Shown here in pieces: positions 1-12,529 of a stretch of 64,000 nt of DNA. Source of the DNA: Chalara sp. BL73 (Eukaryota > Ascomycota > Leotiomycetes > Helotiales); contig CAKJVC010000190.1 of NCBI GenBank assembly GCA_918026815.1, positions 1 to 64,000 on the forward strand. The letters are read 5' to 3'. The translations under genes and the position numbers were made by a program. Under the pieces are notes generated by a model. The model was not told where the DNA came from and made no database searches. It was given only the letters and a program-made list of their open reading frames with translations. Positions within the stretch are counted from its first letter, which is position 1. Each line of letters begins with the position of its first letter.

Positions 1-217
1 GAATTGTACTTAAAGTCGTTCATGTTGCTGGTTTTGCTTGAACTTCGGCTTGATTTAACTCTAAGCGACTTTAAACCCGATAAATACTTTTATACATTAC
101 TTTTTTGTTGCACATTGGAATAGTTTGGCACGTAACAAATGCTTATTAAAGTTGATTAAAGCGTAATTTCAGATATTTTATATTATATGAAGTGAGTAAA
201 TTTAAGTTTTCACACCG

Positions 218-370
218 CCCATTGACGTGCCCATTGACGGACTCGCTAACCCTATTTTAGCGAGCTAGGCTAAAACGGACTGCCCAAAGACGTCAATGGG
301 CACCCGCCTTATGTAGAGGCCCAAAACGGACTGCCCAAAGACGTCAATGGGCACCCCCTTATGTAGAGGA
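218..370. repeat. Two ~48-bp direct repeats with inverted half
   Basis: Two near-identical copies (272-319 and 323-369) begin AAAACGGACTGCCCAAAGAC and end ATGTAGAGG. Just upstream (218-240) lies the inverted form of their GTCAATGGGC core, twice. They are less AT-biased than their surroundings. No family recognised. Confidence 0.7.
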
Positions 371-2057
371 TGAAACAAAACACTTATAAGGATCAGTATT
401 AGTAAAATTTTCAAAATTTGCATATTGTACTAAATTAATATTGTTATATAAATCACTTGACATATTAAACAATAAATCGTCGGTTAAAATATAATTCGTT
501 TTAATAATTACTTTTTAAACAACTTTTTAAATCAATTAAATTTAACGTAATTTTTTATACGACAACGTATTCGCTTGATTTTGATGTATAATTAAATTCG
601 ATAAACCCGACGATTCTTTATTAATTTTAAACGCTAATAATCGATTATTTAAAATTTCAGCTAAGCCAGTAGATTGCGCGTTATTAAAATGATTTTGCAT
701 AAAATTTTGTATTACACTTAATAACGAATTGTGTGAATTTAATACTAATTGCGTAAAAGCATATTTAACAATTAATAATTGACTACAATAAATAAATTGT
801 GAATAGTATTGTGATAAATCAAACGAATCTCGAATAGTTAAATTAGTTGATCGAATACTTTTAGCGGCAAAAAAGAATTAATTGAACTATCAAATATATT
901 TAAATCTGTTTTTGCGAAAATAATTCAATTAACAGTTCTAATAATCCGGATTTAATATTAGTCGAAATACTATCGGTTGAAAAATTGATTTTTTCAATTT
1001 GTTTAATAATCGATTGATTATTAAAATCGGAATTATTTAAATTTAAACTAATAGTACTAGTATTAGTTGAATTTGAATTTGAATTGCTTGAAATATTACT
1101 AGTAGTTTCGATATTTGAATCAAATTTACTTAAATTTGATTCTGAACTACTTTGATTTGAATTATTAATTAAAAAACAAAATTTTGTTGATCGAACTTTC
1201 GATTTTTGATTTTTAAAATTTTTAAATTGCAATTGAATATCCGATTTTTGATTGTTTTTTAATTGTAAAAACCGATCGATTTGCGAAAATAAAGCAATAC
1301 TTTTTGCATTTAATTTAAAAGTACGCGTTTTTTTTATATAAATCTAAATAATAGCATTGAAAAATAAAACAAATATAAGCACTAAAAATCGAAAATATTT
1401 AACACGTGAACTAGCATTTAATAATAGCTTAAACGACTTATGTTGAATTTTATTATGTTCAAAACTATTTAAAACATTTAAATGACTTTTATTTAAAAAT
1501 ACTGCTTTTTCTAAACTTAAATAAAGCATTTCTTGAATATTAATTAATAAAATTTCAATCTTTAATTCGACATTTGTAATATCGACTAAATCAACTAATT
1601 GCTGTCGATCGAAAAGCGCAATAAATTCGATATAACGCGTTTTTAATTTGGAAACGAAGTAAGCTTTTTTGTTTGTTGATTTTAATTAAATCAATTTGTT
1701 TATTGATTTCGGCTTTTTACTTAAAAATCCGATTTAAATACGTCGCTTGCAATTTTGAATAAACTATTATCCGAATCTAAATCGACAATTGTATTATTAT
1801 TATTATTACTCGAACTTTCGATTGTAAAATAATATTTGTTAAATTCTAATGATTGACTTTTTGAAATTGTAAAACAATTATTACTTAACAAACTAGCGTG
1901 ATTTTTTTACAATGTTTTTGCATATTTTTTTATTAAACAACGTATAGTTACAAGAATTACATTTATAAACAGTATCGATAATTTTTAATTCCGGAAACGC
2001 AAACAACGCAAATTAATTAGCAAATAAACAAATTAAATCATAACTAGATTTTAAATC
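371..2057. other. AT-rich stretch without recognisable gene
   Basis: Low-complexity AT-rich sequence. Two short minus-strand open frames (about 900-1232 and 1344-1529) are rich in Asn, Ser and Lys and look like by-products of composition. It may be the decayed 3' continuation of the zinc-finger relic at 2058-2340, since scattered open pieces occur on the same strand. Confidence 0.5.
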
Positions 2058-2340
2058 GGAAATATCAAGCGATACAAGCAATTGCAACAATTCGATTTTT
2101 TTGTTTTTTTAGTTGATTATTAATAAACTGAAAATGATCGGTAGCAAAATGAGATTCAATATTAGATTTGCTAATAGTTATATTGCAAATCGAACAAAGC
2201 AATAATTTAAAATCAATATAGTACGATAAAAAATCAAAAACAGAATCATGATTAAAAACAGTTTTTTCGCGAAACGCCTGAAACTCCTGATAATTTGTAA
2301 ATAAAGCCAGTTTTTTTTTATAGTTTTATAAAGTTTTAAA
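2058..2340 (-). pseudogene. Relic of a C2H2 (DUF3505-like) protein
   Basis: About 90 codons stay open on the minus strand from roughly 2340 down to a TGA near 2058. The translation contains a C-x2-C-x12-H-x4-H zinc-finger pattern (C-S-I-C, then H-F-A-T-D-H). This resembles the degenerate C2H2 domains (DUF3505 type) that are common in repeat-associated fungal proteins. Downstream reading is broken by stops. The family assignment is from pattern memory and is tentative; the finger spacing itself is seen directly. Confidence 0.4.
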
Positions 2341-3240
2341 TTTTTTTAGAATGATTTTTATTATTAGAATCAACTTTGATCAAATAATATTAATATATGC
2401 TTAGAAATATTGAATAGTTTTGTAAGTAGTTGTATTAGTATGCAATGTTGTAAAGTAAACAAAATCAAAAAATCTAAGCAAAAAATCAACAGTTCAACAA
2501 AAATTGGTTGCTATAGAAACGATTGGTTCGGCTAATTTTTTAACCGACAATACTAACAACAACAATCAAAAAACAACAAAAACAACAAAAACGATTAAAA
2601 ACAAAAACAAAAACAAAACTATAATAAATTGAAATAAACTAACGACAGTAAGCGCATTGTATTAGAAAATACAATACGCTTCCTCGAGAATTATTTTCGA
2701 TAACAATAAGTTCAACGTTATTTACATTCAACTACTGATTACGATTATATGTTTTCGAGGAGGCGTAACGGTTATTTAATAAACTCCGCGCTTTTAAAAC
2801 AATCGAATTAAAGATTATTGCTTCTGTTTCTTTATAAAGGGTTCTTAATATTGTAGCAGTAGTTCTATAATTGAATACTAAACGAGAGGCCACAAATCAG
2901 TCGAACAAAAGTTTGATGCTTAATTGTTTTAATATATAACGTTTTGTTGATTTTGATTTTAATTGGTTGGAAAAAATAAGCTTAAATAAACGAACAACGC
3001 TATGGCCTATTTTACTCCAACAAAAATTTACAAAAAAAATCGGCTGTTTTAATATAAAGCTATTAAACTACTAATATGATTTTTATAAATGTTGATTTTT
3101 ATTATTACGCTAATTAAAAGCTATCGATTAAGCTAGTATAAAGCTTATTACGTATTTTAGAAAAAGAGTTATTGTTAATTTTGTTATAAGTAATTTATGC
3201 AAGCGAATTAAGCAAATCGCAAATTGTAAAATCGTCGCTA
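2341..3240. other. AT-rich stretch, nothing recognised
   Basis: AT-rich sequence with stops in all frames. It contains a short imperfect palindrome around 2652-2682 (GCATTGTATT ... AATACAATACGC). No coding or RNA feature could be supported. Confidence 0.5.
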
Positions 3241-3411
3241 TTGTCAGCTTTTAAGCTGTAAAATCGATTTTGTAAGCTTTCCAGGCTATAAAATCGATCT
3301 TGTACGCTTTTAAGCTTTAAAATTGATTTTGTAAACTTTCCAGGCTGTAAAATCGATCTTGTACGCTTTTAGGCTTTAAAATTGATTTTGTAAGCTTTAC
3401 AAACTGTCGTA
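3241..3411. repeat. Tandem array of ~30-bp AT-rich units
   Basis: About five degenerate units of roughly 28-33 bp, each containing a GCTxTAAAATCGAT-like core followed by TTGTAxxCTTT. Units alternate between a CCAGGCT and a TTTTAAGC junction, giving a higher-order period near 60 bp. Function unknown; it may be a subterminal satellite of an old element. Confidence 0.7.
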
Positions 3412-3496
3412 TTATATATTACACAATTAAAACACGTACAAAAATTTTTTTTTAAAAAAGCTTACATTTTAAAGCTATTCTAAAGTTACGTGACTT

Positions 3497-3535
3497 GGGG
3501 TTAATTTAGGGTTAGGGTTAAAGTTGGGGTTAAAA
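3497..3535 (+). repeat. Short telomere-like TTAGGG tract
   Basis: Reads GGGGTTAATTTAGGGTTAGG and then GTTAAAGTTGGGGTTAA: two intact TTAGGG units flanked by degenerate ones. Too short to be a telomere; an interstitial relic or chance. Confidence 0.4.
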
Positions 3536-3723
3536 AATAAATTTAAAGTTCAAAGCTTTGACAATTTTGCGAACATTAAAATCAAATATTTTGAAATTGA
3601 TTTTCAAACTTTAATAATTGTACAACTAGCGATCTAAATCAATTGATTCGAATTAATAAATATAATTTAATCAAAATTCTATAATTTGTTTTATATAAAC
3701 TAGTTTAAAATATTAGCTAGTTT

Positions 3724-3845
3724 TTGCGTTTACCCAGGTGACCAAATTAAGTGTCGAATAGAAAATTTTGTGTGGTCACCTCCCCCTGTATTTTTAGCGT
3801 CAAAGCCCCACTTTTCCGGTCACCTACCCAGGTGACCCATACAAA
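3724..3845. repeat. Direct and inverted GGTGACC/GGTCACC motifs
   Basis: ACCCAGGTGACC occurs at about 3733 and 3828, and the inverse GGTCACCT at about 3774 and 3819, so the 120 bp can form nested hairpins. The patch is GC-richer than its surroundings and lies at the left edge of the copia remnant. It could be part of its lost 3' end. Confidence 0.4.
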
Positions 3846-4869
3846 TGAAAAATGGAATAAGGATTAGGCTCCTTTTAGCGTACATAGCTATTGCAACGTA
3901 TTTTAACTTTGTGCTGAATGCCGTTACTAAAGTTTGCTTTATACTTTTCTAGAAAACGGGCTTTCCGTAAAATATAACAACGTTGCTTAAAGTGCTTTTA
4001 CGGTTTGTTTTGTTTTTTGCTTAGTCGGCGTTTGAATAAAGTACTAAATTGCGGTTTTTTTCTGGCTTGTATCGCATTTTCTGTGCTACAGTAGTTCGTA
4101 AATATCGTATAAGTCTTTTAAGCGCGTTACTGTAGTAGCTTGCGAGATTTTTTATAAACTAGCTGAACTTTCCGAAGCTAAAAGCTTTGTTTAAGCGAGT
4201 ATAAACTATGCTGTATATTAAGCTGTTTATAACTCGTTAGTATTCGTTAACGTTAATTCGTTAGTTATTAAGTTTTGCAAGCCGCAAATTGTTATAGTTC
4301 TTAATAGAAGTAAGTTTTTTTTTATAAGTGTCGTGTGTAAACTCGTAACAGTTTAAAACAACGTTTAAATACTGTTTCTAATCGATTTATAGTTTTTTTG
4401 TTTTCCGGTTCCGAGTAATTCGTATGCTTAGAATTTTTTTGATTTTTTTCAGGTTTTTAGCTGTGAATCGCAAAAAAAAGTAATTGTCGAACTATTCGAC
4501 GTTGGTTGCTTTAAACGCTGCGAATACTATATCGTCGACATAAACAAGTAAAATCAGGCCGAGCTGCGCGTGCGTGAACAAGCACGAGTTTGCTAAGCTT
4601 TAAACAAAACTTTTTGCAAGCAAATAAAATTTGTAAAGCAAGTTTTAATTTTTTGCGACTTGTTTCAGTCCGTAAAAGCTTCGTAAAACTCGTAAAACAT
4701 ACTTATTGCGAACTGCTATACTGTCAAGCTTTGCTAAGTAGATTTTTTTTTAAAAAGCGAATTCGGTAAACGCGTTTTTAATATCGAAGTAGTAATACTT
4801 TAAATTTTCAGCTGCGATTATAGCTAGCAAAATTCGTAACGTATCTATTCGGACTGTTAGCGCCAGTGT

Positions 4870-5003
4870 GAGAAAAAAAACTCTAATAACTCAAAGTAAC
4901 TTTAAGTGACTTTAATTAGAGTTAGATTAGATTAGAGTTACGAAATTTAATTAGAGTTAGATTAGAGTTAGAGTTGACTCTAAAAAAAACTTTAAGTTAA
5001 CTC
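4870..5003. repeat. hAT left subterminal repeats
   Basis: Repeated ACTCTAAT / ATTAGAGTTAGA motifs in both orientations just inside the left end. They mirror the array at 8085-8205 and are likely transposase-binding repeats. Confidence 0.7.
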
Positions 5004-5053
5004 TAATTTTATAACTAATTTTTTATTTCTATATAACAAATACGTATTAAAAC

Positions 5054-7678
5054 TTAATTAACTATAAAATCGTTTTGTATATTAAAATCCTCTTCTTCTA
5101 CTTCGTGTATAGTTTCGTCTTTAATTATTCCCCAGCTTTTTAAAGCTATAATAGCTTCAAAAGTAGATTTATTAAGTCTATTTCTTAATTTAGAAATAAT
5201 TAAAGCTCCTTGTGAAAAAAACCTTTCCGAAGGCGCACTAGTTGCTGGTATTTGTAAATACTTTCTAGCTATTAAAGATAAAATAGGATATTTTGTTTTA
5301 TTTTGTAGCCAAAAGTCTAAAGGTTTAATCTATTAAATAATTAATTATTTTATTATTTTTTTTAAAAGATTTTGTTACTTACATGTCGTCCAGATCTTCG
5401 TTCTTGAAAATATAAATCAAATTCGTTTATATCTTCGTTATCGTTATTATCAATATATATATCTAAATCATCTTGATTTTGATTTATATTTTGATTAACT
5501 ATTTGTATTTCTGGTAAAGATCGTAAATAATCTTCTTTATAACTATAAATAAATTAATAAAAAAAATAGCAATTAATAAGAATAAAACTTACAATTGATA
5601 CTCAGAATATAATTTATTATATATATTGCTTGCTTGATTTCGATTTAAAAGGAATTCTAAACCTTCTCTTTTTATTCGAGGATCCAAAATTAAAGACAAA
5701 TAAATAGCTTTATTTGTATTATTAATTCCGTTTTTAGGATAATACTTTTTTAATTTTGCTATTCCTCTATTAATAGCATCGTTGAAAACCGGAGTCTAAT
5801 ATTAAATTAGTAATAAAATTATAAAAGAAATAACAAGTATACTTACATTTAAATCTTCTCGAATTTGTTCTAATTTTATATATATACTATATAATTCTGG
5901 AATTATATAGTATATTGTCGGATATTTTTCGGCTTGTAATTTTGTTGTTGCTTTAACAAATATATTAAAGATTGTTAAGCAATTTTCTAAATATATAATT
6001 TCGTTATTAGTTAATACAAGCAAAGCTTTTTGTTTAAAAGCTTTAGTTTCGGATAAACTAATAACTGATTTAATAGGGTTCCAAAGGTTTAAAAAGTCTT
6101 TTAACATATTATACGTCGACGACCAACGAGTTTTTTGATCTATTAACTATTAGCTTAGTTTTTTATAAAAAAAAAGTTTATAAATACCTAATTGCGGAAA
6201 TCGAGGATTTTCTATATTTTGTGCTATAATTTGAGCTTTTAATAAGCGTTTATTTTCTTGAGAATATTTAATTCCAATAATAATTTTTCGAATTTTCCGC
6301 CAAACAGATATATCTACAAGTTTTGTTAGTAAATACTTTAAAATTTTATACTATAATAACTTACTAGTTAAATCTTCTTCGTTTTCATTTTCGTTTTCAA
6401 TATTATAAACGTCTTGATTATCTAAAGCGTTATAATCGTTTTCGTTTTTAATTAACGCTTTTAAAATAGCTTGTACGGATAAATTTAAAACATGTGCTAC
6501 ACAAGGTATATCTCCTTCGAATTTAATACTATTAATATTATAGTGTCTTTTAAAAGCACTAATTAAAGTATCATTTGAAGCAGCGTTATCACGTGTAATA
6601 CTAAATTTTAAAAATTAGCTTTTTGTTTTTAATTAATTAAATTATTAACTAACCTTGTAATATTATATTCAATATTATAAAAGTTTAAAGTATTTAATAA
6701 TACTTCGTTTAAATAAGTTCCTGAATGCTTTTTTTTTAAATCTTTTATTCCTAATAAATAAGACTTTAATACAAAGTCTTTATTTATAAAATGTCTAATA
6801 AAGTTATTAGTAAAAGTTAAATAAATACTATTTAGCTAATTAACTTACATTGTTATACCAAAATAAGCGTCTTGATTAATAGCAGTCCAAGCGTCTAAAG
6901 TCAAAGAAAAACTTCCGTTTGATTTAATTTGTTCTTCTAGTTCTTCTTTAATTTGTAGCTGCTTAATTAAAAAAAGAGAATTTAATTCGTCTTTTAGCAA
7001 TTTTAAGTAAATTGGCGGTGTATTACTATAATTAATTAGTAAACACTTAATATAAATAAAAGCACTTACTCATTTAAAAAATTAATTAATCTTTTAAAAG
7101 ATTCCGTAGTAACTGCTCGAAAAGATATATTATTGGATATAATAAAATTTAAAAGCAATTCTTTAAATTTATTATTATTAAATTCTTTCGGAGATCTAGG
7201 TCGTTTATTTGCTCTATGTTGACTAAAAGAGTCTGTTATAGATAGTTGACTTTGTTGCGAAGAACTATTATCAGAATCGTAATCTATTTATAAGTTAATA
7301 AAACTCAATTTTAATTAATTTAAACAAAAATTACCTTCTTCGCCAATTAAAGCTTTTCTTAAATTAAAAGCTTTATGATTATTTCGATAATGATTTAAAT
7401 AATTGCTTGTTGATTCGTAAATTCGTTGATTAAAAAACTTTTTACTATAAAAAATTAATATTAATAAAGTTTTATTTTATAATTTAAACTTACTCGCAAT
7501 TTTTATAAAGGCATTTAACTATACAAGTTCTTGGCTTTGTAATATCTTCTTGAATAGGATCCAAAACTTTTTCAAATAGTTTATATTTAAAACAAGCAGA
7601 TTGTTGATCAATTGATTCTAAAATAAAATCAAGTTGATTTTGTTCTTTATTTGTTTTTATCGAGGTTTGATAAGGCAT
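5054..7678 (-). CDS. hAT transposase, 11 exons, apparently intact
   Basis: My model is 7678-7494, 7444-7335, 7283-7070, 7025-6849, 6794-6654, 6600-6365, 6313-6188, 6139-5847, 5795-5593, 5542-5383, 5329-5054. All junctions are GT-AG, the frame is kept throughout, and it gives 706 aa ending in TAA. The N-terminus has a BED-type finger (C-x4-C, then H-x4-H, about residues 50-90). The RNase-H-like core shows SLTLDAWTA and ITRDNAASND with the expected acidic residues, followed by CVAHVLNLSVQ and TRWSSTYNML. The C-terminus reads IPATSAPSERFFSQ, the hAT dimerisation domain. Codon use is extremely AT-rich, unlike the host genes to the right. The enzyme would cut and rejoin the element ends. No inactivating change was seen, which is striking inside a RIP-like block. 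Confidence 0.9.
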
Positions 7679-8084
7679 TGTATAAAACTGTAATATATTG
7701 AAGTATTGTATATAAAAGTAAGTTAACCAAAATGTTAAAGTATTTAACTTTTTAATTGTTATGTTTAATTTAAATAAAAAGATTATTGTAAAGAAACTCG
7801 ATTTCTTTTATAATAATTTTAAAAAATCTAGTAACTTCCAAACAATTCTGTTTATTAAAAATCAAACACTTGATTTATAAGTATAGAATAAATTAGAAGC
7901 TTTTTGTTTAATAGCGTTTACTAATACGTTATTATTAATATAAAGACTTAGAAACTAAAAGATTATTCTAGAAAGTTCAAAATTGATCAGCCGAAGCTCG
8001 GAATTAAAAGTTTATCCGCGCCGATACTAAAAAACTATGCCTAATTAAGCTTAGCTTTTGCGGAAAAACTTTATTCCATTTACT

Positions 8085-8205
8085 CTAATCAACTTTAAGT
8101 GACTTTAAATAACTCTAATTTTATTAGAGTTAGATTAGAGTTAGAGCTTTTTAATTAGAGTTAGAGTTAGAGTTAAGTATATAACTCTAGAGTTTAACTC
8201 TAATT
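8085..8205. repeat. hAT right subterminal repeats
   Basis: The same TTAGAGTTAGATTAGAG and AACTTTAAGTGACTTTAA motifs as at the left end, inverted relative to it. Confidence 0.7.
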
Positions 8206-11200
8206 TCTCACACTGGTTAGCGCAAAAGTTTCGAAGTAGTTTTGTTTGTGAACTTGTAAAAAACTTTAAGCAACTAGTTTAACTTTAAAACGTTTTACTG
8301 ATTTTTTCGAAGTTGTTTTAACTGTAAAAACTTACTTAGTAAAAACTTCGTTGCAGTTTTTTAGTTTAAGTTCTTTTTTCCAGGTTTTGTTAGCAGCGAA
8401 AAAAGCAAGTTCTATATTTATAGCTTTTTGCTATTGCGAGCTATAATCAAAATCATTTACAGCTTGTTCGTAAATTGTAAAAATAAAAATTCCGCCGACA
8501 ACAGTACTAGCTATTGCTGACTCGTTTGTTTCGATTAAAAAAAAGTTAGCGAAAAAATCGTTCGTTACAAATGCTAGTATAGCTTTAAAAAATTTTTTTG
8601 CAGGCTTTTCGTCGTTGTTTTCGACGGCCTGGTTTTTGTTGCGTTTCCGTAAAAAGTATTTTTTACGGCTAAGTTCGGCTTGATTTTTTAAGCCGAGATT
8701 AAAAAACTAAAAAAGCTCCGGGTTTAATAGCTTATTTTAAAGTAACTTTAAGTTGGTTTTAGCAATCGTTTTAGCTTGTAACGTTAAAGTAGTACTTTGT
8801 TGAACATATTTAGTAATTAGCTCGTTAAACGTGTTTAATAAAAGCTTAGATTCAAGCTTTAAAATTCTTGACTTTTTGCTAAATAGCTCGTTGTTTGTCC
8901 TGTTAAAAAGCTCGACTGTAATTAGTTTAGCTGTAGTGTTTTTTTGGGTTTTTACAGCGGGTTCGCTGCTTTTTATAAGCTTAGTTGTTACTAGTACTCG
9001 AATCTCGAAATTGTTTATAATTTTAAGTATTAACTTTAAATCGACGGTTTGAAAAATAGTTTTTTTTTTTGCTGTACTAGTACTAGAAAAGCGCTTTTTT
9101 GAAGTTTTGTCTGAAAGTAAGTTCGGTGTGTTTTGCAAGCCGCTTGCGCTTCGTAGTTTTAGATTTACTGTTCTTTTTTTAACGTTTTCGTCGATTTGTA
9201 ACACTTTAGTTCTGATTGTATATTTTAAGTTCGGCGCGTAGACTTTAAGTTAATAAGTTGTATTTTAGCAGTAATTTATAAACACGCTAACACGACTTTT
9301 ATTAACGAACTTGTTATGTTTTTTTTCAGCTAAAAGTAATTTCGAGTTTACATATAAATAGCACTTGCTTTTTTATACGCGAATATAGTCGATCGAAAAC
9401 TTTTTATTTGTATAAGCTTTTTCGGGTAAAATCTTTTTGTTGTTAATTATTAGTTTTGTTGCAGTACAATTCCGTAAGTACGTATTAGTTTTTACAGTTT
9501 CGTTTTAAAACTTTATAAGCAAGCTTGCTTTTTTAAGCATAGCTTTCGCAAAGTTTTCGGCTGTTTAAATACATTTTTCGGCAATGCTGTTTTAGTGTGA
9601 TTTATAAACAACAGTATATTGTAGTCGAATGCTGTTTTGCCGGCACTAGTCGTTTAAAAGCTTTTTCAGTTTTGCAGCATTGTTTAACTTTACGCTTACG
9701 ACTTTACAGCCGGACTTTAGCTTTACTTGCTTTTTTTAAGCTTAAAAGTTAAAAACTATTTTTCGTTTTGTTTTTGTAGCTAAAGTTTACATTTTGCGAG
9801 TTGCGTTGTCGATTACTTTAGCGAAGTATTTGTTTCCGCAAGTTGTAATAAAAAGAAGTCCGTATACGTCTACAGATACTAAGTCGAGAATATAAAGTTT
9901 TTATAGTGTTAGTTTGCGGTTAGAGCGATTTTTTAATTTAGTTAAAGCACAAACTTTACAAACATAATTAAAAAGTAAAACTTTAATTTTGTTTTTCAGA
10001 GTTGTTACTGTGTAAAACTTACGAATTACTTTTTTTTTAAAGTATGCAAATTGTCGGTAATACAGTTAGTAACGAGCTGTTGCTTTAGCATTACGGTTCG
10101 TAGCTGGATTATTTGCTATGTTCGTATTTAATTTTTCGGTTGCAAAAAAAGCGCAACAGCAAATTTGCAGGTTCGTAACAGGTTTTTTGGGCTAATTTAA
10201 AGTTACTTTAAAAAAAGTTGTTAGCTGAACATTTTTTGCTGTAAACGCTGTTTCGTTGTAACTATTAGCGATATTAAAAACTATATAAACTCTATTTGTA
10301 AAGCGTGCTGTAATAATTGTGCAGTTACTTTTTTTGTACTACATGCATTTGTTATTAAAAAAACTTGTAAAACTATTTGCACAAACTTTTTTGCTTAAAA
10401 AAAAGTTTACTTTTAGCTTAAAAACGTATAGTACATTTAACAACAAAAGAAATTTCTTACTTTTGACTCGTAGTTTAACAGTACTTATATAATCTGAACT
10501 TAACTGCTTTTTTTTAACTTTTATTCTGCGTTTCGGTATTTTGATTAAAAAACGCTTAAAAAAGTAAAGTTAATCAGTTATATAAAAAAAAGCTCCGGAG
10601 TTTAAAGCTTATTAAAAATAAAAAATTTTACAAGCGTTTTTTAAAAAAATTGCAGCTGTTTTTTCGTTGTTTGAACTGTAAATAAGCTTTTTTAGATTAA
10701 AGTTTAATAATAGCGCTTCTGAGTTTGACTTAGCTTTGTAATGTTTTTTTTTTACACGTTTATACTTTGGTTTTTAAGTGCTTTGCTGTTCACGACGTTA
10801 GCGCTAAGTCTGTCTTTTTTCGCGGATTGTACTTTTAGCAGTTTCTTTTTATTTGCAGTCAAAAAATCGGTAATTACGACTATCGCATAGCTAGCACTTT
10901 AGCTTTTCAGTTTTAAAGCTCGCGCTTTAAGTCTCGAAATGTGTTTTGCGATTTGCGAACTGTTGAGCCGCAATTGCTACAGTTTCAACTTGATTTGCTT
11001 TAACTTGGTTTTTTTGCGTTTGTAAAATAAACAGTTTATTTTGAACGGTTAAGCTTAGTTAAGCATTCAATGTCGCGCGAGTTACTGCGTATTCTGAAAA
11101 CAGTTTTGTAAGTAAATACTCGAATAGTCGCTTTTTATTGAAAGCTGTAGCTAAAATAAGTTCGGCGTTCGTAACACGACGTCGAAGCTTTTTAAGCTTG

Positions 11201-11619
11201 ATTCAAAAACTTTAAATGCTTGTACTTAACTTTATTTTGAATGTTGTAAGCTTATTTAAGTTTTCGCGACAAGTTTGTAGTCGAGACTAGAAGTATTTAA
11301 GCCGCAGGTTTTCTTATTTTTTTTTTATTAACTCGAATTTTTTCATGTATTTATTATCGGTAAAGTCTACACAAATTGTTAGTATGTAAAATGCTTTCGC
11401 AAATGCTATTTTGTGCTTTTTCTGCTTTTTAATATTTTATGACTTTTTCGGCGTTCCGTCTGTTTTAAGTGTAAAAGCAATTTATGCGTATTTTGCTACT
11501 GTTTTTTTCAGAACGAATTTTTTTTTTTTTTTAATTATGTATAATTCGAATAACTTAAACTATTTTTGCTATATTTCTTAGCTGAGTGTTTTTATAGATC
11601 GCTTTGCTTTACTAATGTG

Positions 11620-12208
11620 ATTTATGTCGAATTGCGCTTGGCTTTTTGTTGAACACGTTTAGTAAAATTCGGAGTAAAAAAACAAAAAGCTGTCGTATAG
11701 TAGCTTTCGTGTTGTAAATAGAGTGTAAAAGCTGTTGTACAATAGCTTTCGGGTTGAAGTTTGTTAATGTAATTGAAATGGCAATTTGTATGCCCCGTAA
11801 GTTCGACTAGCGGTCCGTTGCTGTTTTATTGGCTGTCCGTCGCTTTTTGTGTAGCTTTTACTGTCGTAATAAGTTCGTTGAGCTGCAAATAGTCGTTTTT
11901 GGCAGCTTACTTTTATTTTCGATTGGCTTTTTTCTCCTGGCTTTTTTCGTACACTTACAGTGCGAACTCGAGCTTATAACCTATTGAAATAAGTATGCTA
12001 AGTTGACTATAGTCAACTTGAGGAAAGGAAGCTTGTGCTGTACGCAAAGTCTGCCCAATTGCAGTGGTTCAGAGAGAATGGATTAATTAATTGAGGAGCT
12101 CTACAGAGGTGCTCAGTAAAAGGGGTGCGACCTTTTCACTGATGACTAAGCTATCACATGAGGTATAGCCCATGCCTTACGGGTGGGCTACACCACCAAT
12201 TCTCAACA
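11620..12208 (-). repeat. Copia 5' LTR (TGTTGAGA start)
   Basis: On the minus strand this begins TGTTGAGAATTGGTGG at 12208 and is repeated in diverged form ending at 13534. The two copies share long blocks, for example the GGTGTAGCCCACCCGTAAGG segment and the region containing ATGTCGAATTGC. The exact inner end is unclear because homology continues into the leader. Confidence 0.65.
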
Positions 12209-12529
12209 CGCTTTATATTAACATTTAAAAGATTTGCTTACTTAGTTTGTGTATTTCCTTTTTTTTATTAAAACTTAACAACGTTAATACTAACTTTAGA
12301 CTGTTACTTAAATAATAGAGTTATAGTTAAAATATTAGTTGGGATAATGTTGTATACGCATAATGCATTATATATTCGATTTTCAGCCGCTTAGCGGCTT
12401 TTCTTGGCGTAACTCTAATAAATGGACTTAGCTAAATGGACTTGACTTTCCTCGGCAAATCCACGCTAAAGTTTGTATGGGGAAACAAATGGACTTCAGT
12501 CAAGTTCATTTTGGGACCCAGGATAGTTT

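Larger units (their letters stand above)
4864..8215 (-). mobile_element. hAT-superfamily DNA transposon, complete
   Basis: The element starts CAGTGTGAGAAAAA and ends TTTCTCACACTG, giving inverted termini of about 12 bp. It is flanked on both sides by GTTAGCGC (4856-4863 and 8216-8223), a perfect 8-bp target duplication, which is the hAT signature. Inside each end are arrays of TTAGAGTTAGA-like repeats (about 4872-5003 and 8085-8205), typical transposase-binding subterminal repeats. It carries one multi-exon transposase gene on the minus strand. It interrupts the decayed copia pol and so inserted later. The intact flank and coding sequence suggest a recent insertion. Confidence 0.93.
3850..12208 (-). 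mobile_element. Decayed Ty1/copia retrotransposon
   Basis: On the minus strand, near 4530-4570, a frame reads LILLVYVDDIVFAA, the YVDD catalytic core of copia reverse transcriptase. Near 9790-9900 another reads LDLVSVDVYG and later YFAKVIDNATR, matching a copia integrase core. Integrase lying upstream of RT is the copia order. Stops of the CAG-to-TAG or TGG-to-TAA kind interrupt all frames, as expected after RIP. A 5' LTR lies at the right end; I could not find a matching 3' LTR at the left. The hAT element at 4864-8215 splits the pol region. The open minus-strand frame at 8737-9204 falls between integrase and RT and is probably a surviving piece of pol. Confidence 0.75.

Noticed and set aside
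218..370. Resemblance of the GACGTCAATGGG repeats to a cAMP-response or viral-enhancer motif
   Set aside because: Only a short core matches, the repeats lie in a transposon-rich block with no gene nearby, and there is no other vector-like or viral sequence; chance similarity is more likely.
3497..3535. Possible telomere
   Set aside because: Only two intact TTAGGG units, with unrelated sequence on both sides.
8831..9052. Plus-strand hydrophobic ORF in the AT-rich block
   Set aside because: Antisense to the longer minus-strand pol fragment; hydrophobicity follows from T-rich composition.
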